A DNA stretch of 64,000 nucleotides, taken from the NCBI RefSeq assembly GCF_004378255.1, contig NZ_SNQG01000005.1:186001-250000 (forward strand), read 5' to 3'. Positions 33,349-41,491 of this stretch are shown here, piece by piece; position 1 is the stretch's first letter; the number at the start of each line of letters is the position of its first letter. The notes beneath the pieces are model-generated. The model was given only the letters and a program-made list of their open reading frames with translations. It made no database searches and was not told the DNA's origin. A program made the translations under genes and the position numbers. The stretch comes from Mucilaginibacter phyllosphaerae. Its GTDB lineage: Bacteria; Bacteroidota; Bacteroidia; Sphingobacteriales; Sphingobacteriaceae.

Positions 33349-34116
33349 ATGGTGTTAACCGATACACATACCCATCTGTATTACGAAACTGATGCAGATA
33401 AGCGCGCCGGCCTGATGCAGCGGTGCATAGACAACGGCGTTAGCAGGTTGTTTTTACCAAATGTTGATGCAGCATCTGTACCCATGGTGTTTGATCTGCT
33501 GCAGGCCTATCCCGGCAATTGCTACGCCATGCTGGGGCTGCACCCCTGCTCGGTAAATAATAACTGGGAAGAAGAACTGGCAGTGATACAGCCCGCTCTT
33601 CACAAACACCCTATCTACGCCATTGGCGAAATTGGGATAGACCTTTACTGGGATAAAACCTTCCTGAATGAGCAGATACAGGCTTTTAAGCTGCAAATAA
33701 AATGGGCAAAAAGCTTAAACCTGCCCATTGTGATACATTGCCGCGATGCCTTTGACGAGGTGTACCAGGTACTGCTGGATGAGCAGGACGATAAGCTGCG
33801 CGGCATATTCCATTGTTTTGGCGGCACGCCGGAGCAGGCCAATAAAATAACCGGCCTGGGTTTTTATTTGGGCATCGGCGGGGTGGTAACTTATAAAAAG
33901 GCGGGGCTTGATCTGGTTTTACCACAAATTGATTTAAAGCATATCGTTTTAGAAACCGATTCTCCGTATCTTGCGCCTGTTCCGTACCGAGGTAAACCAA
34001 ACGAAAGCTCTTACTTGATACACGTGGCCCAAAAGGTTGCGGAGCTATATCAAATACCTGTTGAGGAGGTGGCCAATATCACCACCCAAAACTCAATAAA
34101 AATATTTGGTGTATAA
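33349..34116 (+). CDS. TatD family metal-dependent deoxyribonuclease
   Basis: 255 residues. The metal-binding set is complete: TDTHTHLY near the start, IGEIGIDLYWD, PIVIHCRDAFDEV, IFHCFGGTPEQA and VLETDSPYLAP. The family has 3'-5' exonuclease activity on DNA/RNA in repair. It is probably transcribed from the near-leaderless promoter at 33337. The product has no signal peptide. Confidence 0.94.
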   Translation: MVLTDTHTHLYYETDADKRAGLMQRCIDNGVSRLFLPNVDAASVPMVFDLLQAYPGNCYAMLGLHPCSVNNNWEEELAVIQPALHKHPIYAIGEIGIDLYWDKTFLNEQIQAFKLQIKWAKSLNLPIVIHCRDAFDEVYQVLLDEQDDKLRGIFHCFGGTPEQANKITGLGFYLGIGGVVTYKKAGLDLVLPQIDLKHIVLETDSPYLAPVPYRGKPNESSYLIHVAQKVAELYQIPVEEVANITTQNSIKIFGV

Positions 34117-34239
34117 GCAGATGCAGGATGATGAGCGTCAGGATCCAAGAAAAACAGCAGTAAGCGATTTTCTTGAATCCTGTATCTTGATTTCCTGAAT
34201 CAATTGAATTTTTATTAAACGTATAAACCTGATACCTGA

Positions 34240-35259
34240 ATGAGCCAGATCCTGATCATCTATACCGGAGGGACAATTGGTATGATGAGCGACCCTGTTA
34301 CCAAAACATTGGTGCCCATTAATTTTGAGCAGATAATGGATAACGTGCCCGAATTAGAGAAGCTTAATTGTAAAATTAAGGTACACTCTTTTGAGCACAT
34401 CATCGATTCATCCAACATGAACCCCGAGATTTGGGGCGAACTGGCTACGCTTATTGAGGCCAGTTATGATGAAGTGGATGGCTTTGTGATACTGCATGGC
34501 TCGGATACGATGGCCTTTACGGCGTCGGCATTGAGCTTTATGCTGCAAAACCTGAACAAGCCTGTTATTTTTACCGGGTCGCAGTTGCCCATTAGCGCGG
34601 TACGTACCGATGCCAAGGAAAACCTGATGACCTCTATAGAAATTGCCAAGGCCAAAAAGAACGATAAGTCGCGCGTGCCCGAGGTTTGTATCTATTTTGA
34701 TTACAAGCTTTTTCGCGGTAACCGTGCCTTTAAATACAACTCCTCCAAGTTCGAGGCGTTTCGCTCGCCTAATTACCCTATCCTGGCCGAGTCGGGCGTG
34801 CACCTGCGTTTTAGTGTGAACGATATCCGCGAGCCGGGAGAAGGCCCGCTAAAGATCCATAATAAACTGGTAAGCGATGTGGCCGTATTAAAGCTATACC
34901 CCGGCATCAGCCCTAAAGTGGTAGAAACTATCCTGACAGCAGATGTGCGCGGCATTGTGATGGAAACTTTCGGCGCCGGTAACACCACAACCGACCAATG
35001 GTTTGTAGACCTGCTGAAAACTGCTATAGACAGTGGTAAGGTGATACTGGATATCTCGCAATGCAAGGTAGGTACGGTTGAACTTGGCCGTTATGAAACC
35101 AGCAAACAGCTTAAAGATATTGGCGTTGCCAACGGCTACGACATGACCTACGAGGCCGCCGTTACCAAAATGATGTACCTGCTTGGCGAAATAGACGACC
35201 CCAAAGAAGTAAAACGCTGCCTGGAAAAAGACCTGCGGGGCGAATTAACCGAATCGTAG
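34240..35259 (+). CDS. ansA: Type I (cytoplasmic) L-asparaginase
   Basis: 339 residues. The first catalytic Thr is in LIIYTGGTIGMMSD and the second triad Thr in VILHGSDTMAFTASAL. The Lys/Ser motif FTGSQLPISAVRTDAKENL is present. No signal peptide, so it is the cytoplasmic housekeeping type hydrolysing Asn to Asp and ammonia. A 123-nt gap without hairpin separates it from tatD. Confidence 0.93.
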   Translation: MSQILIIYTGGTIGMMSDPVTKTLVPINFEQIMDNVPELEKLNCKIKVHSFEHIIDSSNMNPEIWGELATLIEASYDEVDGFVILHGSDTMAFTASALSFMLQNLNKPVIFTGSQLPISAVRTDAKENLMTSIEIAKAKKNDKSRVPEVCIYFDYKLFRGNRAFKYNSSKFEAFRSPNYPILAESGVHLRFSVNDIREPGEGPLKIHNKLVSDVAVLKLYPGISPKVVETILTADVRGIVMETFGAGNTTTDQWFVDLLKTAIDSGKVILDISQCKVGTVELGRYETSKQLKDIGVANGYDMTYEAAVTKMMYLLGEIDDPKEVKRCLEKDLRGELTES

Positions 35260-35272
35260 ATATTAATAAAGT

Positions 35273-35385
35273 GCTGCCGCGAGCTTTCAGCTCGTGGTGC
35301 GCATAAGGTCAGCTTTCAGCTGATGCCAGCTGAAAGCCTGCCACCTGCCCTACCACCAGATACGCTACGCTAATCTCGCGGCAGC
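35273..35385 (+). repeat. Dispersed intergenic repeat, copy 2, bounded by 11-bp inverted repeats
   Basis: GCTGCCGCGAG at 35273-35283 is mirrored by CTCGCGGCAGC at 35375-35385. The first 57 bp match the reverse complement of 25469-25525. Inside is another small dyad (AGCTTTCAGCTGATGCCAGC region). No coding capacity. It sits between ansA and lipA. Confidence 0.8.
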
Positions 35386-35451
35386 GATTCACATTATCGT
35401 TTCTAAGTAATTTTAGTTTACCGGCAGGATGCACCTAATTGCTTTTTACCT

Positions 35452-35459
35452 ATTTTTGT
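35452..35459 (+). promoter_or_regulatory. Predicted -7 box of lipA
   Basis: TATTTTTG ending 3 nt before the chosen lipA ATG. Confidence 0.55.
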
Positions 35460-35462
35460 TGC

Positions 35463-36341
35463 ATGATAGATTTGCCAGTAGTACCCGCCACCCAACCGCA
35501 GCGCAAGCCCGATTGGTTAAGGGTTAGGCTTCCGGTAGGGAAGGAATACGCCCACGTACGTGGTTTGGTTGACGAACATAAGCTGCACACCATCTGCGAA
35601 AGCGGCAATTGCCCTAATATGGGCGAGTGCTGGGGCGCCGGTACTGCCACATTCATGATACTGGGTAATATTTGTACCCGCTCCTGCTCTTTTTGCGCCG
35701 TTGCCACCGGCAGGCCTTTGGCTGTTGATACCGACGAGCCGAACCGCGTGGCCAATTCGGTAAAGCTGATGCAGGTGAAGCATTGCGTGATCACCTCGGT
35801 AGACCGCGATGATATTAAAGACGGCGGCTCCATCATCTGGGCAGAAACAATCAACGCCATCCGCCGCGAAAGCCCGGATACTACGCTGGAAACTTTACTG
35901 CCCGACTTTAGGGGTATTTGGGATAACCTGGATCGTGTGCTGCAAACCCGCCCCGAGGTAGTATCACATAATTTAGAAACTGTGCGCCGCCTAACCCGCG
36001 AAGTGCGCATCCAGGCTAAATACGACCGCAGCCTGGAAGCTTTAAAACGCACATCGGCTACCGGCCTGCGCACCAAATCGGGCATTATGCTTGGCCTGGG
36101 CGAGCGCGAAGAAGATGTGCTGGAGGCGATGGACGATCTGCTGGAAGCAGGTGTGCACATCCTTACCTTAGGCCAGTACCTGCAGCCAACCCGCAACCAC
36201 CACCCGGTGATAGACTGGATCCACCCGGATCAGTTTGCCAGCTATAAAGAATGGGGGTTAAAAAAGGGGTTCAGGTATGTAGAAAGCGGCCCGCTGGTAC
36301 GCTCATCCTACCATGCCGAAAAACATTTGTTTGAAATGTAA
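35463..36341 (+). CDS. lipA: Lipoyl synthase
   Basis: 292 residues from ATG at 35463; the upstream in-frame ATG at 35439 would include the promoter box. The auxiliary cluster motif is [12 protein letters not shown] and the radical-SAM motif is CTRSCSFC. C-terminal [12 protein letters not shown] supplies the conserved RSSY Ser. It inserts two sulfurs into octanoyl groups on lipoyl domains. LipB is not adjacent in this window. Confidence 0.96.
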   Translation: MIDLPVVPATQPQRKPDWLRVRLPVGKEYAHVRGLVDEHKLHTICESGNCPNMGECWGAGTATFMILGNICTRSCSFCAVATGRPLAVDTDEPNRVANSVKLMQVKHCVITSVDRDDIKDGGSIIWAETINAIRRESPDTTLETLLPDFRGIWDNLDRVLQTRPEVVSHNLETVRRLTREVRIQAKYDRSLEALKRTSATGLRTKSGIMLGLGEREEDVLEAMDDLLEAGVHILTLGQYLQPTRNHHPVIDWIHPDQFASYKEWGLKKGFRYVESGPLVRSSYHAEKHLFEM

Positions 36342-36365
36342 GTTTTCCTTTATATCTTCATCGAA

Positions 36366-36917
36366 TTGAGCCCCAAACGTAAAATATCACTATCTGAGGA
36401 CGAGTTAGTTCTTGCTTTGCGCAACCGCGAAAAAATTGCGGTTGAGGCTTTGTACGATATGTACTCTGCATCCCTGTTTGGTGTTATCTCCAGAATTATT
36501 ACCGACGAAGCCGTTGCCGAAGATGTTTTGCAGGAAACTTTTGTAAAGATCTGGCATTCCTTTAGCGGCTACAGCAGCGAAAAAGGCCGTTTATTTACCT
36601 GGATGGTAAATATCGCACGCAATTTAGCTATAGACAAGGTAAGATCGAAAGATTTTAAGAACCAAAGCAAAAACCATGAGCTTGAAAATAACGTAACTTT
36701 CATTGACGAACAAAGAAATACAGTTTACAAGCCTGAGTTGTTGGGCATCAGGGAATTAGTATCTACCCTAAAACCTGAGCAAAAATCAATTCTGGACCTG
36801 GTGTATTTTAAGGGTTATACCCATGTGGAGGCGGCCGAAGAACTTGGCGTACCACTGGGCACCATTAAAACAAGGTTAAGAATGGCTATACTTCAACTCA
36901 GAAAACATTTTAATTGA
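36366..36917 (+). CDS. ECF-type RNA polymerase sigma factor
   Basis: 183 residues starting with TTG at 36366. No in-frame ATG exists before the conserved region 2 (VEALYDMYSASLFGVISRI). Region 2 (DVLQETFVKIWHSFSGY) and region 4 HTH (YFKGYTHVEAAEELGVPLGTIKTRLR) are complete. Its stop overlaps the start of the anti-sigma gene (TTGA), a translational coupling typical of sigma/anti-sigma pairs. The regulon is unknown. Confidence 0.9.
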   Translation: MSPKRKISLSEDELVLALRNREKIAVEALYDMYSASLFGVISRIITDEAVAEDVLQETFVKIWHSFSGYSSEKGRLFTWMVNIARNLAIDKVRSKDFKNQSKNHELENNVTFIDEQRNTVYKPELLGIRELVSTLKPEQKSILDLVYFKGYTHVEAAEELGVPLGTIKTRLRMAILQLRKHFN

Positions 36918-37750
36918 CAGTGAAAGACGTTAAGGCATATATCGAATCAGGCATCTTAGAACTTTATGTTTTAGGAGACATCAGCGCAGAAGAAAAAGCG
37001 CATGTGGAGGAGATGGCCGCAAATTATGCCGAGGTAAGGGCCGAAATTACCGAAATAGAAAGATCAATGGAGTTTTATGCGGAAGAGCATGCCGTTGAAC
37101 CATCAGAACAATTGCGTACCAAAGTGCTGAACAGCCTGCTGGTAAACCTGGGCGATGATAATACCTTTACCAAAAGCAGAACACACCAGGATGACGATAA
37201 TGTAGTAGCCCTGCCTGTTGCAAGGGTTAACAGCTTTTATAAATATGCCTTTGCCGCCTGCCTTACCCTGTTATTGGTAAGCATATATGGCCTGGTTAAT
37301 TTATACACCAAACTGCAGGATTCAAACAGCCAGCTAACCGCACTGCAAACCGATAAGCAGCGCTTTGCCAACCAGGTAAACCTGATGGATAGCCAGCTAA
37401 ATATGTACCGCGATACGGCTTATAAAGTGCTTAAACTAAAAGGTATGCCAAAAACGCCAACTGCCGCGATGATACTTGCCTGGAACTCGGTAAGTAAAAA
37501 GGTAATGGTTGATATGCAAACCCTTAAACTGCCGCAGCACGATCAAAAGCACCAGTACCAGCTATGGGCACTTGTAGGCGGCAAGCCGGTTGACATGGGC
37601 GTTTTTGACGCACCGAAGGCAGATAGTACCGCAGGCGTAAAAGAAATGAAGGCCATAGCATCTGCCGATGCATTTGCCGTAACGCTTGAACCTATGGGCG
37701 GCAGCGTTAACCCAACAATTGACCAGATGGTGGTTATCGGGAAATTTTAA
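36914..37750 (+). CDS. Membrane anti-sigma factor, RskA-type C-terminal domain
   Basis: 278 residues starting at TTG 36914, overlapping the sigma stop, or GTG 36920. The N-terminal part (KAYIESGILELYVLGDISAEE) is the cytoplasmic sigma-binding region without a zinc Cys/His motif. One membrane helix lies near 111-130. A short coiled coil (KLQDSNSQLTALQTDKQRF) follows, then an RskA-like domain (HQYQLWALVGGKPVDMGVFD). It probably sequesters the sigma factor until regulated proteolysis. Confidence 0.9.
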   Translation: MTVKDVKAYIESGILELYVLGDISAEEKAHVEEMAANYAEVRAEITEIERSMEFYAEEHAVEPSEQLRTKVLNSLLVNLGDDNTFTKSRTHQDDDNVVALPVARVNSFYKYAFAACLTLLLVSIYGLVNLYTKLQDSNSQLTALQTDKQRFANQVNLMDSQLNMYRDTAYKVLKLKGMPKTPTAAMILAWNSVSKKVMVDMQTLKLPQHDQKHQYQLWALVGGKPVDMGVFDAPKADSTAGVKEMKAIASADAFAVTLEPMGGSVNPTIDQMVVIGKF

Positions 37751-37775
37751 TAAGATATATTAAATAACTTATAAT

Positions 37776-37820
37776 AACATAAAAGGGCCTTTTGCACGGT
37801 GCAAAAGGCCCTTTTATGTT
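37776..37820 (+). terminator. Very long perfect-palindrome terminator
   Basis: 22-bp perfect arms (core AAAAGGGCCTTTTGCAC) around a single base, 25 nt after the anti-sigma stop. In practice the loop will be a few nucleotides larger. Confidence 0.85.
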
Positions 37821-37956
37821 AAATTTTTGTTAAATGCGGTTGCGGTTATAAAACATTTAAATATTTCGCGTTGTTAGTGTAACTAATGTATGGCTCACAC
37901 GTCATATATACAGTTAATTAGAAGTATTTAGTTCTTTATAAGATCAGTTAATAGTT

Positions 37957-37992
37957 AAAAAGCGGGGATTCTGATACTGATCCCCGCTTTTT
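37957..37992 (-). terminator. Terminator after the NAD(P)HX repair gene
   Basis: 13-bp perfect stem AAAAAGCGGGGAT/ATCCCCGCTTTTT with a 10-nt loop, directly abutting the stop at 37993. A T-run exists in both orientations. Confidence 0.9.
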
Positions 37993-39498
37993 TTATGCCT
38001 TTAATTTTGCCATGGTAACCGGTAACCGGTTGATGATGTTGGTGGGTAGCACCACATACATTCTATTGGGCAGCGCCAGTTCGTCGCCCGCTTTGCCGTG
38101 GATATACACACCTGCTATACAGGCATCCCCCGGCAAATATTTTTGCGCCAGCAACGATGTGAGGATCCCCGTAAGTACATCGCCCATCCCACCTGTTGCC
38201 ATAGCCGCATTACTGGTACTGTTAAAATAAAACTTTTCATCCGGCGTAGCCGTAATGGTATAATCGTTTTTAAGGATGATATAGCTATTCAGCTCTTTGG
38301 CTTTGGCCCCGGCTGTTTGTAAGCGCTGCCACCAGCTGGTATGCTTGCCAAACAGTCGGTCAAACTCTTTCATATGCGGCGTTAAGATACTCCCTGCAGG
38401 TATTTTTTTCAACAGGGCGGGGTTATCAGCCAGCACGTTCAGGGCATCTGCATCAATCACCACAGGTTTGTTATAATTTTTAAAAACCGCTTTAAGCAGC
38501 TTTAAGGTGCCGGGCGTTTTACCCAGGCCCGGGCCGATGCCGATGGAGCTAAACTTATCCCACTCCACATCAGGTACCTTATTTTCATCCCGCACCAGGG
38601 CCATTACCTCGGGCATAGAGGTATTCAGGGCAATCAATCCGCTTTGCGGGATACAGGCCGTAGTAAGCCCCGCCCCTGTATGCGCACAGGCCGAAGCCGA
38701 CAGCAGGGCCGCCCCCATTGTTTCGTTTTTACCGGCTATAACCAGGGCATGCCCATAGGTGCCTTTGTTGCTAAACCGCCGCCGGGTTTTGATGATTCGC
38801 TGTACATCGCCCTCCTCTACCAGCTGGTAGGGCGTAGGGGTATGGTTTATAAACGCTTCGCTCAGGCCTATCTTTACCACCTCCCAGCAATTGATATGCG
38901 GCCCGCTCTCCGGCAGCAAAAAGTTAAGTTTGGGTTGCTGAAAAGTGATCACCAGGTCGGCCTTTAAAATCGTAGCATTTGGGGGGATCTCGCCATCGGT
39001 GAAAAAACCGGTAGGCACATCAACGGCTACAACAATTTTACTAAGGCTGTTGAGGTATTCAACCCAAATTTTATAATCATTTTGGAGCAGTTTGTTCAAC
39101 CCGCTGCCCAGCATGGCATCAATAATCAGGTCGGCTTTTTCTTCGGTCGGTTTGGTGCCTGGCTTGATCTCTTTGATGCTTATTGAAGTCGTTTTAAGGC
39201 GTTTTAAAGTCGATTTAAAGTCGTCGCTGGCGCTGTTATTAAAGCGGCAAATCTTCACATTAATATTACAATAACTATGCTCGCATAAAATGCGGGCAAT
39301 GGCCAGGCCGTCGCCCCCGTTATTGCCAGTACCGCAGTAAACGGCGATAGCCTGCTCCTTATCCGGAAAATGGTTGATAAACCACCCTACAAAAGCTTTG
39401 GATGCCCGCTCCATCAAATCAACAGAACTTATCGGTTCATGAGCGATAGTGTAAGCATCAGCTTTGCGAATTTGTTTGGATACGAGCAAGGGTAACAT
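37993..39498 (-). CDS. nnr: Bifunctional NAD(P)H-hydrate epimerase / ADP-dependent dehydratase
   Basis: 501 residues with both domains. The N-terminal YjeF-N epimerase has AVYCGTGNNGGDGLAIARIL near residues 53-71. The C-terminal ADP-dependent dehydratase has GHALVIAGKNETMGAALLSA, VIDADALNVLAD, ILTPHMKEFDRLFG and the active-site NAAMATGGMGDVLTGIL. Together they repair hydrated NAD(P)H. Monocistronic with its own terminator. Confidence 0.95.
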   Translation of the reverse strand: MLPLLVSKQIRKADAYTIAHEPISSVDLMERASKAFVGWFINHFPDKEQAIAVYCGTGNNGGDGLAIARILCEHSYCNINVKICRFNNSASDDFKSTLKRLKTTSISIKEIKPGTKPTEEKADLIIDAMLGSGLNKLLQNDYKIWVEYLNSLSKIVVAVDVPTGFFTDGEIPPNATILKADLVITFQQPKLNFLLPESGPHINCWEVVKIGLSEAFINHTPTPYQLVEEGDVQRIIKTRRRFSNKGTYGHALVIAGKNETMGAALLSASACAHTGAGLTTACIPQSGLIALNTSMPEVMALVRDENKVPDVEWDKFSSIGIGPGLGKTPGTLKLLKAVFKNYNKPVVIDADALNVLADNPALLKKIPAGSILTPHMKEFDRLFGKHTSWWQRLQTAGAKAKELNSYIILKNDYTITATPDEKFYFNSTSNAAMATGGMGDVLTGILTSLLAQKYLPGDACIAGVYIHGKAGDELALPNRMYVVLPTNIINRLPVTMAKLKA

Positions 39499-39555
39499 AA
39501 ATTTTTTAATATTATAAATAATTCATTAACAATACTTTAAACACCTTAACAATAC

Positions 39556-41208
39556 TTACTTCACCATCGCCTTATCCCTTATGGCCTTAAACTCCGAACC
39601 TTTTTTCCATCCGGGGAAGGTAGTTTCGTTACTGAGTTTAACGCCAAGCTGGTACATCAAGTTGGCGGTTTGGGCCATGCCTTTGGTGTCCATGGCGTCG
39701 GTGTATTCATCTGAGGGTTGGTGGTAGTGCTGCTCGTTATACTCCTTAGCTTTTTCCTTGCCAAATTCTTCGCCCCGCTGGATGCTTTTAGAGCCATTAT
39801 GCAGGTCGAGCGCCGGTACGCCCACCTTGGCAAAGTTAAAATGGTCTGACCGGTAGTAGCTGCCCGAGCCCGGTGTTTCATCGCCCACAACATCCCAGCC
39901 TTTGGGTTTGGCTAAGGCAATCACATAGTCATCCAGGTCGTTTTGTCCCTTACCGGTGATAGAGAAATTACTGGTCTCGCCAAAGTCGGATAGGGCATCA
40001 ATATTCAGATCAGCCACCGTTTTATTTAAGGGGTAAACAGGGTGTGTAGCATAATATTCAGAACCCAGAAGGCCCTGTTCTTCAGCAGTTACCGCTAAAA
40101 AAACAATGCTGCGTTTTGGTTTCTCTTTTTGTTGGATGAATTTTTTGGCCACCGCTAAAATAGCTGCCACACCGCTGGCATTATCAATGGCGCCGTTGTA
40201 AATGCTGTCTCCTTTAGCATCGGGTTTACCTACGCCAAAATGGTCCCAGTGGGCGGTGTAAAGTACGGTTTCATCGGGCCTTTCGGTACCTTTTAGGGTA
40301 GCGATTACATTGTGCGATTTAGAATACTTCAGCGTATTTTTTAAGGATAAAGATACCGTGCTGTTTAAGGCAACAGCCTTAAAACCAGGCTTACGCGCAT
40401 AAGCACGCATATCACCCGTAATACCTGCGGACGACAGTAATTTTGTTGCAGCTTCTTCGCTTATCCAGCCCTCTACCTGGCAGCGATTGAAATGTTTATC
40501 AGCCTGTTGCAGATATAGTTTTGCACCGCTAAAGCTATTTTGGATCACCTGCCAGCCGTAGCTTGCCGGCTCGGTTTGATGTACAATGATCACCCCTGCG
40601 GCACCTTGCCGGGCGGCTTCTTCGTATTTGTAGGTCCACCGGCCGTAATAGCTCATGGTATCACCTTTAAATAATTTCTTTTCGGCCTTAAAGCCGGGGT
40701 CATTTACCAAAACAATAACCGTTTTCCCCTTAACATCCAAGCCTTTATAGTCGTTCCAGCCATACTCGGGCGCCACTACGCCAAAGCCGGCAAATACCAG
40801 CGGAGATTTTTTTAAGCTTAATGTATCTACTTCGCGGCGGGTAGCGGCAACAAAATCCACACCCGGTTTAAGGGCAACCGTGGCCGCGCCTTGTATCTGC
40901 ATATCCTGCGCGGCAGATGTTATTTCTACCAACGGCACTTCCTGAAAGTAGCTGCCGTTGTTGCCCGGCTCTAAGCCCAGCTTTTTAAATTCGCTTGCTA
41001 TGTAGGCAATTGTCTTGTCCTCGCCTTTGGTAAATGGCTTGCGGCCAAGCAGGCTATCATTAGCTAAAACGGCAATATGCTGTTTGATGTCGGCTGCAAG
41101 GCCGGTATCAGGTGTTGTACTTGTTGTTGATTTCTTTTCGTTACCTGCACAGCCTGCAAAAAAGGCGGCAATGGCTGTTAGGGCTATAAATCCTGAAGTT
41201 TTTTTCAT
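39556..41208 (-). CDS. M28 family metallopeptidase lipoprotein with PA domain
   Basis: 550 residues. Lipoprotein signal with lipobox FFAGC (Cys20). A PA insert (about 130-260, including the AARQGAAGVIIVHQTEPASYG region) precedes an M28 zinc peptidase. Zinc ligands and catalytic residues are in YTAHWDHFG, GAIDNASGVAAIL, AVTAEEQGLLGSEYY, NIDALSDFG and YRSDHFNFA. It is an aminopeptidase on the periplasmic or outer surface. It ends 58 nt before the NAD(P)HX gene start, so they may share a transcript. Confidence 0.94.
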   Translation of the reverse strand: MKKTSGFIALTAIAAFFAGCAGNEKKSTTSTTPDTGLAADIKQHIAVLANDSLLGRKPFTKGEDKTIAYIASEFKKLGLEPGNNGSYFQEVPLVEITSAAQDMQIQGAATVALKPGVDFVAATRREVDTLSLKKSPLVFAGFGVVAPEYGWNDYKGLDVKGKTVIVLVNDPGFKAEKKLFKGDTMSYYGRWTYKYEEAARQGAAGVIIVHQTEPASYGWQVIQNSFSGAKLYLQQADKHFNRCQVEGWISEEAATKLLSSAGITGDMRAYARKPGFKAVALNSTVSLSLKNTLKYSKSHNVIATLKGTERPDETVLYTAHWDHFGVGKPDAKGDSIYNGAIDNASGVAAILAVAKKFIQQKEKPKRSIVFLAVTAEEQGLLGSEYYATHPVYPLNKTVADLNIDALSDFGETSNFSITGKGQNDLDDYVIALAKPKGWDVVGDETPGSGSYYRSDHFNFAKVGVPALDLHNGSKSIQRGEEFGKEKAKEYNEQHYHQPSDEYTDAMDTKGMAQTANLMYQLGVKLSNETTFPGWKKGSEFKAIRDKAMVK

Positions 41209-41246
41209 GATCGGATGTGTTTGTTGATCAAATATAGAAAGGTTTT

Positions 41247-41371
41247 TTTAACCACGTAGGGCACAGAGAGGGAATCACAGAGGCCATGGAGACTAAAAAA
41301 TCAAATTTAAACATCTCAGTGCTCTCTGTGATTAATAATCATGCAATCCTCCAGTGCGCTCTGTGGTTAAA
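41247..41371. repeat. CACAGAG-type imperfect inverted repeat
   Basis: A segment starting TTTAACCACGTAGGGCACAGAG is mirrored by GCGCTCTGTGGTTAAA at 41356-41371. Extra CACAGAG/CTCTGTG units lie between. It fills most of the 283-nt gap between the M28 peptidase and ileS. No gene seen. Confidence 0.65.
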
Positions 41372-41453
41372 TCTAAGCCATACTCTATATTAATTAAACA
41401 AAATCTCTCCGTCATTATTAGCCAATTAACTATCATTTAATAATAAAATTGCC

Positions 41454-41461
41454 TATTTTTG
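41454..41461 (+). promoter_or_regulatory. Predicted -7 box of ileS operon
   Basis: TATTTTTG, 30 nt before the ileS ATG at 41492. Confidence 0.5.
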
Positions 41462-41491
41462 CAACCTTTAAAATTCGACGCGAACACATTG

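Noticed and set aside
35450..36196. 248-codon antisense frame over lipA
   Set aside because: Ser/Arg-rich product typical of an antisense shadow of a conserved gene; lipA motifs are intact on the plus strand.
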